From: Stercorarius parasiticus
Taxonomy: Eukaryota; Chordata; Aves; Charadriiformes; Stercorariidae
DNA length: 64,000 nt
Direction of reading: 5' to 3'
Assembly (NCBI GenBank): GCA_013396915.1
Contig: VWZL01002565.1
Span: 124,001 to 188,000, forward strand
Positions within the stretch are counted from its first letter, which is position 1, and each line of letters starts with the position of its first letter. The translations under genes and the position numbers were made by a program. Of this stretch, positions 1 through 13,153 are shown piece by piece. The notes beneath the pieces are model-generated. The model was not told the DNA's origin, searched no databases, and was given only the letters and a program-made list of their open reading frames with translations.

Positions 1-440
1 ATAAGCATAATAATGAACATAAATGTAACATTCAAGACCATTGAGTCATTTTCTATTTCACCAGAAAATAAGACAGCATACATCTAAAAATCCAATCAGT
101 TTAACACAATCTTATGATATTATTCTGCTGCCAAGATGTGTCCCTTATTATTGTTTCTGTAATAAAATTATGTGTACACTTATATAAGACAATAGAAGAA
201 TGTTATATCATACTAGCTGTAGGTCTCTGTCCTTTCCCCTCTGTTTCAACACAAATATGTCTCAACCTAAGTAGGTTGAAGTGCACTTTTCTAACGTAAA
301 GTCAAATCACTGTAATTTCAAGAATTAAAAATAGCCAATTTTGAAAAAACGAAGTAGTTACATGAAAAGCAGAACTAAGGAAGGCTAATTGGCTAATTTC
401 CCATGGCTCTGTGTATCACTTTATGGCACATCAAAATGTG

Positions 441-483
441 CCCTCCCTTCTCCCTTCTCTTTTTTTTTTTCCTTTTTTTTTTT
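441..483. repeat. Pyrimidine / poly(T) tract
   Basis: A C+T-only stretch passes into two T runs of ten and eleven bases separated by CC. It is low complexity. It could be the tail of an old minus-strand retroposon, but no adjacent element body is recognisable. Confidence 0.8.
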
Positions 484-3400
484 AACAAGCTTTGATGCTG
501 TGACTAGATCTGAATTACAGTTATATTGGATAAACAGTACGTGTGAGCCTCTGCCTTCTGCTTGCTGGAATGCTAGCAGAACAAGCTTCTCACATATTGT
601 TGACAGTGCAAAAAAATTACAAATCCTGTCTGTAGCCTGTAGACTATATTATACAGGGCTATTGTAGGAACTTTACACCTTTGAGATCTCTGTCATCTGG
701 TTGGAGTTGAATTTGGTCAGAGGGCTTAGAAGGACTAATATACTCTTTGTTTGTTTGGGTTTTTTTTTAATAGTATGATATTAAAACATGCACTTTTGAT
801 GACTCTGCATCCAGAATTTTCAATGTTTGATTAACTAAATGATATGCATTTATTTTATTGATGTTTAACCCATTCAAAACTTCTTGGTCATTCCGTTATT
901 TTGATTCCAGTGTAGACGACACCATAATAATACACACTTAAACACACTCTCTTCCCAGGCCTTTATCATCATGGTTTCTCAGATACTGTGTTGTGACAGC
1001 AAAACTACTTGTGCGTTGTCCAGACATTTCACTATATTTCAGATTGCAAGTCAACCTCCCTTTTACAGTCACCTTACAATATTAGATTTTTCAAAGAAAA
1101 AAATGCTAAATGTTCTCTAGCCATGAAATAAGAAGTGGAAAAAGAATGAAAAAATGCATCAAAGATATTGTAAGCTTTTTTTTTTTTTTAAGATTAAATA
1201 TATTCTTGGCTTGACCTTAAAATTACATGACTACTACAATGTGAAGACAAAAGAAGATGAAATGTAATAATGGATAATGAAAACTAATAAGCATTTTTGC
1301 AAAAGCTAAGACCTTCTTTGTTCTTAAGAACAGTGGAGGAAAGAGATTGGTGTGTATTAATTGGCTGCAAGATTATTATGTTTCTCTAATATAATGTCAT
1401 TATGAAAAAGTAACTACAATCACAAGAGGTGCTTTCAGCAAAGAAAAAGAAATGTGAATACTGCTCAGCAACCTGATATAACCTTATCTGAAATTCTGGA
1501 CACCATTCTGTTCATCCAAACTAAATGGGTGTGGAGAATAAGTATTAAAGTGATAGACGATAAAGTGATACACAAGAAAGTTTATCCAGAAATACGAAGA
1601 CTGAACACTGGCATAATTGCTTACAAAAACAGAAGTGGAGTAAAGTGGCAGATAGCCACAAGAAGCAGCTAAACTAAAGATACTGTTGCCACATAAACAA
1701 ATGGGTATAAATTAGATCTGAATAAATTAAGTCTGGAAATAGAAGCTTCATACAATAGAATAAGGCACTGGAGTGTCCTAACAGGAAGAGTGAGAAGGAG
1801 GTATCGTAACAAACTTTAACCAGCCTATTAATAATACATTCTTAACCTGCTAGGTTACTGGACTGTATATTCTAACGTTCCTCTGCAGTTGTGTGCTCCA
1901 GCTGTGTTTCATAAATAGGAGACAGCTTTTTGCATTTTTTCTCAATATGAACTACCAAAAAGCACCTGGAAGAAAATTTGGATTATCCAGTCATATACTG
2001 CTTAAGAAGTAATTGAAAAAAACGTTCAATTTTTTTCATCTTGTTTGACTTGCAAAAGGACTGAGCTCCAGAGATGCTAGAATGCTGGACTATGTAGTGC
2101 CACACTATACATAATTAACACTAGAGTTAGCCAAATATGACACCAGAGCATAGACCTTGTATAGAAAACTATATAGAAAAGTGCTTATGGCCTTTCTTCC
2201 TTAATATATTTTTGTTTATTATGTTAAAGAAAGAAGAAAACCTGAAGTACAGGGGCACTTCTTTTCTATGGATTTAATTGAAATTATTTATGATTCATTA
2301 GGTATGGGGGAAAAAAAAGAATAAAACGCCTCTTATACCTCTCCCTTGCAAAACTTAATACTTGGTGGAAGAACGTTTTGAAACAGTATTATACTGAAAC
2401 ACTTATTACAGAAAGGTAAGCAGGAAAGCAGATAAAAGAGAAGTGTCAAATTCTGTGCTGGTGTGTCTATGCCTACTTCCTTCTTGGTCAGCAGAAATAT
2501 GGTTCCCAGACCAAGCTAAACTATTTAAGCTGTCATCAGCAGCTTCATTTCTGTGAAAGCCTTAAAAAATGGAGAACATTCATGAGAACATTCAGGAGAA
2601 AAACTTTAATGAAGGGCAACGTGGGCCCCAGTTCTTCGTAAAGGTTCACCTGGGTCTGTCGCATTTGCCTCCTTAGATCCTACCGAAATCAAAGGTGTAT
2701 CAGTCTCATTTCCAAGCAGCTGTCTTGTTTCTCCATTCTGCTGTGTGAGAGGCATCAGTCAAGAGTGAGACTAGCATTAGTTCAATCAATGACTACCTTA
2801 TGCTTGCTAATCCTTTTCAGAAGGAAGAAAAGTAAAATGTGTTTACCACTAAGCAATGTTAGTTCAACTGACTTCAAAATAAAGATTTATGATTTATGAT
2901 AAATAATGGATAACTCTTTGCCAGATATTCATCCAGTCCAGTAGGTATCAAATCTACTGGAAGATTCAAATGTTTAGCAGTTAGAGAAGTAAGAGCTCTG
3001 TTGAGAGAATTTGGGGAAGTATTCTAGGATTTCTCTGTGAGCAAAGATGCAGGGATGCAGAAACAGTTCTCTGCAGGTAGGATGTATACTGGAAGTGTAG
3101 CAATTATTGTTGGCTATAATCCTTCTATAGTCATAATATTAGTTTCTCAATATCTTTGCCATGTAGACAACTCTTTCAAATAAAATAAAAATATTCACTA
3201 TTGGAATTGGCATGAAATGACTATTTTGTAACAGCTGTTCCATGCTGTTTCTACATTTCTAAAAATTCTATCTGACATTGGTTAGTGGGATACAGGACAA
3301 GACAGGAAGGACATGAAAGAGATTCAAAGCTTGTTTGAAACACCGGTTTACTTATACATTATTACATAATTTACAGATAATGTATTTAAAGACTGATTTT

Positions 3401-6400
3401 GTTGTCATTTAAAGTTATCGGTATTATATCAGGATAACTTAACTGAACTCATTGGCAGTTTATCTCTTATATATAAGAATAAATTCAATTAGAGTCAGGC
3501 CCTATATTTTGAGAATGACAATAACCAATGTAATTAGGTTACGTAGGTATATATTTCAGCTTTCTTCTTCCTGCTTGCTGGGGAGTATATCTGATGTTTC
3601 ATGCAATATGGAAGTCAATTCCTGACTATAATTTGCTACAGCAAATTCATTAAAAAAAAATAAATCTAGATATTTTCTCACCAAGAAAGCTGAGACCAAC
3701 AACTTTTTCTCTTTCAGGATTCTGAAGTTAATAAAAATTACAAAGCAAAGAACCTTGCTCAGAGGTTGAGCTGACAAGTCCTAACATGACAGTCAGAGAG
3801 GTTTCACAGTATGTGTAAAGAACAGCATACCAAATTTAAACACCCAGGGCACAATCTCCAGATGCACAGATGTGTATCTGCATGGAAAGATGACAAGTAT
3901 GATGCCACTTTTACCTTTTTCCTGTTCTTGAGGACAGATGAAAGTTGAACTAGTCCCTTAAACAACCTAGAATTTGTGGCTCAGACATGTGCTAAATCGA
4001 TCCAGGGGATGGCATTAATTTAGATTGCATCTATAAACAATGGATTCAGAGACATTATTCCAGCTATTCATCCCATCCTATGAGGCATGTTAAAGTACCT
4101 GGAATGAGTTGCCCTCTGCAGGTTGCTTTACTGCACTGGCTACAGCAGGAGATAGCTTTAGACTAAGCTTTAACTTACGCAGATTAAAGTTAGGTAAGAT
4201 ACTTAAGATCAGCATTTGATGCTAATGCGATACTGCCCTCTGTCAGCCCAGAAAGCTTCTTCTCACCTTGACTATTAAGAGTACCCTCTGCATTTGTACA
4301 ATAAGGAGGATGTGCCATAAACAGTAAGGAAGGTTTGGTTTAAGGCAATCTACTGAAGTCTGGAAGACCCATTCTGCACTTCTTGTGGGTGATTATTATG
4401 TGGCAGTACCAGATGGTGTGTTATGAGTAGACTTGAGTTCATTGTATCAGCATCCCAGGGAACCTGCCACTGAAATTTCAGAGAATGTTGTGCTGAGCCC
4501 AAGCTAATATGCCCTAATTTAGCCCAGTGGTATTGAGAGTTACTCATCTGCTAGATTTTTGGTCCTGTTCTTTGCCTGAGCTCTGGCAGAGCAAGCTCAA
4601 TTTACTGGGTAGACATCTCTGTTCTATATTCTATTCCATACTAGCTTTTCCTTTTTTTTATTAACACGAAATTGTCCTAAGAGAATGGCACTCATCTGTG
4701 CCGCATATAATCACATGAGCACAGTTGTAACTTGGCCGTATATATCCTACAAATTAACTGTTCATTCACTGTGAAACGGTACAGTTCAAACATTTTCTGA
4801 GCACCATATTAATATACATGTTCACTGTGAAGATGATGGTGGGTGAACTGCGTAGCTATGCAATGGATCTGTGTTTCTTCTTTAAGCCTACTAATTACTT
4901 TAATTGAAGCTGATTCCAATTACTTTCTGGATAGAGCTTAGCTTAATTTATGCCTGTGCTGTTCATTTTCCCATGAAAATCCAACTTTTTTGGCTGTGGA
5001 ATCAAGTAACTTATAGCTCACAGACAGCACTTTTAAACCTTCTCCTTTCAAAAATTAATTAAACTGTATCATACAGTTTTACATGTCAGCATGTAGAAGG
5101 GAGGTCAGTAACTAACAAAAAGTACCATACATATCCTGGATCTGAGCCTGCCTCTTTTAATCATCTTTAGTACCAGATAAAGTTCAATGACACTCTTCAC
5201 TGCCTTGGATATTAACATCAGAATTAAAACCAGTGACACAATCTTGAGGAAAATCCTTGTTTTGCTGCAGCAGTCACTGCTAAATGTTCTAGAAAAACAG
5301 ATATTAATGACCTGTTAATTTAAAGGGGAAAAATTGTATCTGCTGAGGTCAGGGAATGTTACATCACTGAGTACAATGATGCCAAGATTTCAACTTGCAT
5401 ATACTTTACCAGGACTTACCAACTATTGTTAAGGATAGGGGAGTGTGGGAGGTAGGGAAGATTTTATTCTTCAACCATATATTTATTCTTTCAAACCACA
5501 ATGCTCCATAAGTCCCACTGTATGCTGAGAAATAAGAGGCATCAGTAATGAATACACTATTTTCAAAGGCAATTTTATAATTTTCCATCCCATCCTACTC
5601 TTGCGAGGCTTTTCTTAAGTAGCCACATGGGAGAGGAGCTACAATATAGTTTTGGAAGCATATTTTATTAGTCTTTGTCCACAAGCATGCATTACAAAAG
5701 ACATTGTACTGGAGCATGTGGTTATTGTTAATACAATCCACAAGTCATTAAGTACAGTAAATAATTTACACATCAGAAAATTGATTGTTACTCAGAAATG
5801 ATTGCAACTCCTGTTTATTAAATTCTCAAACATTTTCCCCTTACAGCAGTCAAATATACCTGCTTTGAAAAGTCTTGAATTTATCTAAAAAAGAAGCCCA
5901 AGATACATAAAAGTGTTAATACCAGTCTTTGTACACTGCATTCATCCAATACACTACATAGGCTGATGGCAGAGACACAGGCTCTTCAGGGATACGAGGT
6001 AGCTGTTTTCATTTTCATCTCAGTAGGAATTTTACTTGTAAGAGACGTGAGAGGAATAAGGGTTAAAACGAGCACAAATCTCTCCCCTACCTCCAATTTC
6101 CTTTTCTAGCTTAAAATCAGTATTTTAGAACAGTTAACTTACTTGAAGCCAGACTTCAGTCTGGATATAGCAAACAGCTTAAAATAAAAGATATTATACC
6201 CCAGTATGAGCTGGATTAAATTAGTGGATCATTTTTCAGGTTGAATAGTAGATCGGGAACAAAAACATGAATAATTCAGGATGTTGAGGTTGTTTCTGTG
6301 AGAAGGAGAAACTGATGAAGTCAAATGTGGGGGTTTTTTTGCCATAGTTTTAAAAATAAAGCTAAAAGCTTTTTCTCACATAACTTTTCCTCAGTGGGGA

Positions 6401-6964
6401 TGTCACTGCCTATGTGGATTTCTGGTCCTTCTTAACCGCTTTCTTCAGACTGTCCCCCTCTCTTTCCCTGATGAACAGATCACTAAAAAAAAAATTCCAT
6501 TCATGAAAATTCTCGGCCTGCTTGTTGAACATGTATGTATATTTTACATGGTACTAGCTACAACATTTCTGGGGTGGCACTATCTAATTTCCTTAAGGAA
6601 TATACCTGTTTGTTTTAACTATATTAATTGTAAAGTAACAGTTATGATGTATTTCAAACATTTTGAGAGTTCTGACAAACTCAAAACAGGCATAACATAT
6701 AAATTTGTATCTTATTTTCTGTTTATTTGAATGCAAGTAATAATAAATATTAATAATCTACTGAAAAATATTCTCAAGGTTTTATATTTCAGAATAAGTA
6801 TGACAGTGGTCTCATTTGGAAAGTCTCACCTTCAGGAATCAAACAAGATATTGATTGCTCCAACCAATTATGTCACCATCTGAAAATGTAATTAAAAAGA
6901 GCTTTTGCATGACTTACTGTCTGACTAACCATGAACAAAGAAGTGCACACATGGGGACATATTT

Positions 6965-7040
6965 TGCAGTCCTTAATCAAATGAAATCCTGTTGTTTTCA
7001 ATGGTAGTTCCGCTCAATTAAGAACCACAGAGTTGGGCCC
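6965..7040. repeat. Palindromic MITE-like fossil
   Basis: The left half (GCAGTCCTTAATCAAATGAAA) and the right half (TTCCGCTCAATTAAGAACC) are imperfect inverted repeats around a centre resembling GTTTTCAATGG. From memory this matches the layout of a widespread amniote palindromic repeat, in which 'tccttactca...cccattga.tcaatggg...tgagtaagga' folds back on itself and ends near GGGCC. No target duplication was seen. The family name is not claimed. Confidence 0.45.
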
Positions 7041-7493
7041 ATGCATTATAATGCACAAGGGCAAGAGTGGCGTCAGAAATGGTTTTAGGATGACAATTAG
7101 CTTATTTTCTACTGAATATATGCGTGAGGAAAATGCAAGAGAAAAGGACTGATTCAGTACATTGTACATGGAGTTTTACACATTTGTCATCACATCAGAG
7201 TGTCTTCCTACTTTGCTGCAAGGATTTATACAATGCTGGAAAATAAAAGAATAAGTTTCTTGCCTTCTTGCCTTTTTGCTTACTTCAACCGTTTGTAATC
7301 TTACCTTCAGTTATTGCCCTGAATGAAGTTTTTAGAGTTGCATAATATGAAACATCTCCCTAAACTAAGAAACTGAGTACCTCTACTTAGCTCTCCAAAC
7401 TCCATTCATTACTTTGACTAGAGGCTGAGCTGAATTGCTTAAGACTAGACACCTACTTCCCTACCTTGTAAAATGAAAATAATCTGCATAGGT

Positions 7494-7555
7494 TGGCAGA
7501 TATGACAGCAGGATCTATGGGACCCCATTCTGGAGCAGCAGACCAGGAAGTTTTT
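7494..7555 (+). repeat. Dispersed repeat, copy A
   Basis: The stretch opening GGCAGATATGACAGCAGGATC aligns by eye, with small gaps, to the stretch opening GGCAGATATGCCACAGGATC near 14.69 kb. Both continue into a GGGACCC-like core and then CTGGAG. About three quarters of the bases agree and the flanks do not. It is probably a fragment of an old interspersed element of unknown family. Confidence 0.4.
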
Positions 7556-8343
7556 CCTGGGCTATGGCTTTTCCTATTTCTTTATGCAACTGAAATGAGC
7601 TCTAGTATTTCACTTGTTATCACATTCCAGAGATCAGTCTTTCCCCAGGTTGGATACCTTTGAAGAAATAAGAGCACATCCGAGTGTTTCTGTTAGTGGA
7701 AATACTTGAGTATAGTTTATGGGATCTTCAGGGGTCTCTATCGGCAGCAGCAGCAGCTGGAGCAGGGACCACTGAATTCATCACACAGATCTTTGCAAGC
7801 CAGCAGCATCTTCTGAATCCTCTGTGAATGGAGTAAACAGCAGAGATTGAAAATCACTGTCCTTCAAAGCTAAAGGACATTTTCCCATTCCCTTACACAG
7901 TTTGAACGTATGTTGTGTCATGGCAACAGTACAGCTTTGATACAGCACTTAAGTCAATGCAGCTACTGAGTGAGAAGATGGTGCAACTTTACAAGGACCC
8001 GCAGAAAAGCTGAAACATTGTAACAGCAAAAAAATAAAGAACGTGACTAAGAACTAATAACTTGTGAATTGGAACTCACATTTCATTCTTGGCACCTGAG
8101 CCAATACTACCTGTGAGTAGTAAAAAAGGAGATTCCAGCTGAATACTTAATTGCTGTTTGAGAAGGATTTCCATTCAGACTTACCTAAGCCTAGTCACTG
8201 TGTAGGATTCTCTGTGGTGAGAGAGAAATGCTTTGAAGGAAGCAGCTATAAAGAACAATTTCAACGCATGGTCCTGGACAACTGCAAAAAAAGAGTCAAG
8301 TAGAATTTTCCCAAAGGTGTATCTCTTTCGCATCAGCAAATTG

Positions 8344-8370
8344 AAAAAAAAAAAAAAAAAAAAGAAAAAA
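8344..8370 (+). repeat. Poly(A) tract
   Basis: Twenty A residues, a G, then six A. There is no recognisable retroposon body or AATAAA just upstream, so it is listed only as low complexity. Its length makes it prone to slippage and to assembly error. Confidence 0.85.
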
Positions 8371-10532
8371 CCCAGAACATTTCCAGAGTATAAGCAAATG
8401 AGTCTGCAGGCTGATCAGCTACAAGTAATCTCTTGTGTGTAAGATGATTTTCTCACGTCCTGAGCTACTTGTTCCTTACTTTTCAGTTGGGAAACGCAGT
8501 ACCATTACAGACAGCTGCCACAGTGGAATAAGTCCATTGCACCAAATTTCTTATTTAAGAAATAAACTCCAAATGTTGACAGGTGTGTCTTAATTAGTTT
8601 TGATATGTAATTAAGTTGTTTTCTCGAGAAGTGTCTTCCCCCTTCAGGTTTACTCTCTCTTGTGTAATTTCCAGATCTATTCATCATGTTTCAGAAGAAA
8701 AAAAATCTATTTGAAGGGTTATATACAGCCTGACGTGAACTCACATATAACCTTATAAATACCACAAAAAAAGTACACGTCCCAGAAGCTGTAGAGGAAT
8801 GAGATTTTATCATCCCAAGAGTACATTTCATTTTCTATTCAAACCCATATTTGGTCAATTTATTGTGGTAAGATATTGACCTTACATTTTAGAAAATTAA
8901 CCAAATGCATAAACCAATTTGATCTCAGCACTCTCAAGACCAGTATAACACAGGACTGCACACAGCAAATCACAGAAATAGCACTTCATAGTGGAAGAAT
9001 GTTTTCTGAGGTACTATTTATGGGGAGCAGGGCCCGATTGCATTGGCAGAATCTGATTAGTTAGCAAGAGAAGATGAGGGTTTTTTTTTTTCTCTTGGGC
9101 CTCAGAGAGAGATTGTAGTGAAGGAAGAAGTAATGTAAGAAAAAGGAGGATTATGGACCCATTGCAAAAGTATTAAGCTCAGTAACAATCTGTGAAGCTA
9201 CCTGATTCCATCTTCCTCCTAGGCATTGACCTGTATGGCATCAATCTAACAATTCAAATCACGACTAACTTGATGAGCTGTGAGCTTTGTGATGTTATAT
9301 ATTCTGTAAGGCTTCTTCACATCATCCTTAAAGGATTAGAAAGGCACTTGTACAACTTGAATGAAACACCTTTTCCTTTTCATGTTATTTCATCAGTCTC
9401 TTCTTCGAGATTCATTAGTAAATTACTAAGTAGGTAATAACCATATCAATAATAAAATGAATATGTAACAATGATAAAATCCTTTTTCTTATTACTTATG
9501 CTCATTATTGTTGCAAAATGGAATTATCTGCATACATTTTGCTAAAGACAGTGAAGAACAATTGGTGAGTGTTCTTTGTGACAATAAATCTGCTTTAACT
9601 TCAGTACTCGTTCCTATTTCTAAATGCTTTATCTAAATAAAAAGGAATAGCATACAGTTATAATTTAATAGTAATAATTTGGCTTTGCCAGTCACCAGGT
9701 CATTGGTTAACTGTTACCGTCACACATAATTATGAAACCATAATACATATTCTGCAGTGTTCTGTTAAGATGATAAACTATTACTTTCCCAAGAAAATGA
9801 GGTCAGTGTAAATATCTTACTTTTAAAATGAAAGAGCTATTACTCAATTGAAAAATAATAATTAGAAAAGTCCATTTGACTTTTAATACCAACTTAACAA
9901 TAACAATAACCAAGTCTTCAAAGGTATTTATCTGTGTGCTTGACAGTATTTTGGGGGAATGAGTGATTTTTTTTTTTTATTGGAAAATATAATTTATAAA
10001 TTGAATAATAACCTGTCAGCACTGGGTACCTGAAAGTCTAGATGTTCAAGAATGAATATGACGCTTGGGTAACATCATCCTCAAAACATTACAAGTGCTT
10101 TATAGATCTCTTCTTTCCCGCTGTTGCTCTTCTACTTGTTTCTAACCATTTCATACCTCCTCCTTTCCCAAAAGGTGAAATTTACAAAGAAACCCTTATC
10201 TTTTTTATCTTTAGACCAGTGGTTAATCACAGTATTTGGCATATGCATCAGCCTCTTCAGCTGATATTGCTGTTCTATGTGCCACTTAGATGAAGTTCTG
10301 CCCAGACTTCTTGTTGCCTTAATTCTGATCCTTTTCTTATTTTCTTTGGCTTAGTTTTGGTGGGGTTTTTTTTCTGTTTCTCATATCTATCCACCTGACT
10401 ATCATCCAACTTTTAATCTACCTATTCTTAATTCCAATCCAGTTTCTGATTCTTCACTTTTGGCCTGAATTCTGAGCATAGTTATTGCCTAGATTTTTGT
10501 TTTGCCACAATACTCAATTTCTCTTCAATTTT

Positions 10533-11069
10533 GGTTATCTGTTGGAGTACCGTGTCCATTTCTGGGCTCCCCAGTTCAAGGATAGGGAACTACTGGAGAG
10601 GGTACAGCAAAGGGCTATGAAGATGATTAGAGGACTGGAACATCTCTCTTATGAAGAAAGGCCGAGGGACTTGGGTCTTTTCAGTCTGGAAAAAAGACGA
10701 CTGAGGGGGGATCTTATCAATGCTTATAAATACTTGAAGGGCAGGTGTCAGGAGGATGGGGCCAGGCTCTTTTCAGTGATGCCCAGCGACAGGACAAGAG
10801 GTAGTGGGCACAAAGTTGAACATAGGAAGTTCCACCTAAACATGAGGAGGAACTTCTTTACTTTGGGGGTGGCAGAGCACTGGCACAGGCTGCCCAGAGA
10901 GGTGGTGGAGTCTCTGTCTCTGGAGATATTCAAACCCCACCTGGATGCGCTCCTGTGCAACCTGCTCTAGGTGACCCTGCTCCGGCAGGGGGGTTGGACT
11001 AGATGATCTGCAGAGGTCCTTTCCGACCCCTACCATTCTGTGATTCTGTGATTCTGTGTTTCTGTGATT
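10533..11069 (+). mobile_element. CR1 LINE, 5'-truncated, copy adjoining the gap
   Basis: This is a non-LTR retrotransposon remnant of the chicken repeat 1 family, whose full-length form encodes an ORF2 endonuclease/reverse transcriptase. Only the last part of ORF2 and the short 3' UTR survive. An uninterrupted frame at 10485-10970 carries the C-terminal CR1 signatures [48 protein letters not shown] and the natural stop. The 3' UTR contains GGTTGGACTAGATGATCTGC and ends in repeats of ATTCTGTG at 11036-11069. The 5' truncation is normal for CR1. The intact frame suggests modest age. It is cut off from catalytic residues and is not autonomous. The same subfamily appears on the minus strand at 50921-51549. 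Confidence 0.93.
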
Positions 11070-11983
11070 TGTTGACTATAGTTGCCCTTCAACAGGAAGT
11101 TAATAAGAAATATGAAGAAGGTTGGGAGAAAATGCTAATGGCACAAAAGAACGAGGAAATCTAACCGATGCATTGTGAAAATTCTCTAATCTAATAATAT
11201 CCTGGGGAAAACAAATACAATCTCATAATAATTCTTTTCAGTTACAGTAAAAAGGGGACACCAGCTCAAGGGAGCACTTTGTCATGACACAGTTATTAGA
11301 AACAGATAACTTTTGGTTTGTTTTAGAAAAAGGAAAGATTTTTCACCCAGTAGCAGAGCAACAGAGAAATATCATACAGGAAACTTTTTTGCAGATTGAA
11401 ATGTGAAATAGGCTCACATAGAGATTCCAGTTGATTTAGTTATTAAAACTGTGTTTAAGGATAGATTTAATTTTTGAATGTCTTCCAAAAGTCACATTTT
11501 TTATAAAGGAAAAATTTCTGAGGGGAACACATTTTGCATTGTTCTATGAAATCAAAACTTCTGGTTTCTATTTAGTTTTTAGACATTATTTTATAACTCT
11601 TATAACACCACTGTGTCATTTGTTTGATTAAATTATATGTATTTGTTACTTTATTGGTTATTTTGTGTTATGTTTTGGTAAAATGTTGTGCTACAGCGGC
11701 CTATCTGCTTCGTCTTGCTTGTCCTCTTAATCATGTATGATCTTCTAATCTTCAGAGGAAGACAGAAATTTTTCCTTCTTCTAGAGCAATAGGGGACGTT
11801 GACACAATAAAGGTTGTAGAGTGCTAGGTGACGCAGACAGTATATGCATGACAAACACAGGAAACTGTAAGGTTTCAGCACATGTAGGGACTGGGATGCA
11901 ATTTATCTCATCAAACCAGCACAAATTTATCTTGCCTGCTCTTTGTGTCAGCCATAAAGGTTTACATTTAACTTTGTGTTTAG
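10700..11983 (+). repeat. Left copy of a 1,284-bp gap-flanking duplication
   Basis: Every base here recurs 2,084 bp downstream at 12784-14067, ending exactly where the N run begins. The only difference I found is C at 11617 against T at 13701. It contains most of the CR1 and about 900 bp of unique AT-rich sequence. The duplicated ends abut the gap precisely, which is typical of two unmerged overlapping contigs or haplotigs. Confidence 0.93.
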
Positions 11984-12783
11984 NNNNNNNNNNNNNNNNN
12001 NNNNNNNNNNNNNNNNNNNNNNNNNNNNNNNNNNNNNNNNNNNNNNNNNNNNNNNNNNNNNNNNNNNNNNNNNNNNNNNNNNNNNNNNNNNNNNNNNNNN
12101 NNNNNNNNNNNNNNNNNNNNNNNNNNNNNNNNNNNNNNNNNNNNNNNNNNNNNNNNNNNNNNNNNNNNNNNNNNNNNNNNNNNNNNNNNNNNNNNNNNNN
12201 NNNNNNNNNNNNNNNNNNNNNNNNNNNNNNNNNNNNNNNNNNNNNNNNNNNNNNNNNNNNNNNNNNNNNNNNNNNNNNNNNNNNNNNNNNNNNNNNNNNN
12301 NNNNNNNNNNNNNNNNNNNNNNNNNNNNNNNNNNNNNNNNNNNNNNNNNNNNNNNNNNNNNNNNNNNNNNNNNNNNNNNNNNNNNNNNNNNNNNNNNNNN
12401 NNNNNNNNNNNNNNNNNNNNNNNNNNNNNNNNNNNNNNNNNNNNNNNNNNNNNNNNNNNNNNNNNNNNNNNNNNNNNNNNNNNNNNNNNNNNNNNNNNNN
12501 NNNNNNNNNNNNNNNNNNNNNNNNNNNNNNNNNNNNNNNNNNNNNNNNNNNNNNNNNNNNNNNNNNNNNNNNNNNNNNNNNNNNNNNNNNNNNNNNNNNN
12601 NNNNNNNNNNNNNNNNNNNNNNNNNNNNNNNNNNNNNNNNNNNNNNNNNNNNNNNNNNNNNNNNNNNNNNNNNNNNNNNNNNNNNNNNNNNNNNNNNNNN
12701 NNNNNNNNNNNNNNNNNNNNNNNNNNNNNNNNNNNNNNNNNNNNNNNNNNNNNNNNNNNNNNNNNNNNNNNNNNNNNNNNNNN
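11984..12783. other. Assembly gap, 800 N
   Basis: Exactly 800 N separate two copies of the same 1,284 bp. The round size suggests an estimated or placeholder gap rather than measured sequence. If the flanks are one locus, the gap has no biological content. Frames spanning it are artefacts. Confidence 0.99.
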
Positions 12784-13153
12784 ACTGAGGGGGGATCTTA
12801 TCAATGCTTATAAATACTTGAAGGGCAGGTGTCAGGAGGATGGGGCCAGGCTCTTTTCAGTGATGCCCAGCGACAGGACAAGAGGTAGTGGGCACAAAGT
12901 TGAACATAGGAAGTTCCACCTAAACATGAGGAGGAACTTCTTTACTTTGGGGGTGGCAGAGCACTGGCACAGGCTGCCCAGAGAGGTGGTGGAGTCTCTG
13001 TCTCTGGAGATATTCAAACCCCACCTGGATGCGCTCCTGTGCAACCTGCTCTAGGTGACCCTGCTCCGGCAGGGGGGTTGGACTAGATGATCTGCAGAGG
13101 TCCTTTCCGACCCCTACCATTCTGTGATTCTGTGATTCTGTGTTTCTGTGATT
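12784..13153 (+). mobile_element. CR1 LINE 3' end, probably the same copy repeated by assembly
   Basis: It carries the same CR1 C-terminal coding and 3' UTR as 10700-11069, starting abruptly at the gap inside the EKRRLRGDL region. The frame 12818-13054 preserves RRNFFTL and HRLPREVV and the terminal stop. It should not be counted as an independent insertion until the gap is resolved. Confidence 0.9.

Larger units (their letters stand above)
1..10532. other. AT-rich gene-free block
   Basis: Read on both strands, this stretch shows no frame that looks like a conserved exon. The longest frames (60-90 codons) are low-complexity or composed of AT-rich codons with no recognisable motif. It holds a pyrimidine tract, a poly(A) tract, a palindromic fossil near 7.0 kb and one member of a repeat pair near 7.5 kb, listed separately. 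Intergenic or deep-intronic DNA fits best. Small exons or conserved enhancers cannot be excluded without alignment. Confidence 0.6.

Noticed and set aside
10485..10970. 161-codon frame as a host gene
   Set aside because: The residues are the C-terminus of CR1 ORF2 (RRNFFTL...[10 protein letters not shown]), followed directly by the CR1 3' UTR and tail. The first roughly 16 codons are flanking DNA.
11821..12813. Open frame of 330 codons across the gap
   Set aside because: Most of it is N. It is an artefact of translating unknown bases.
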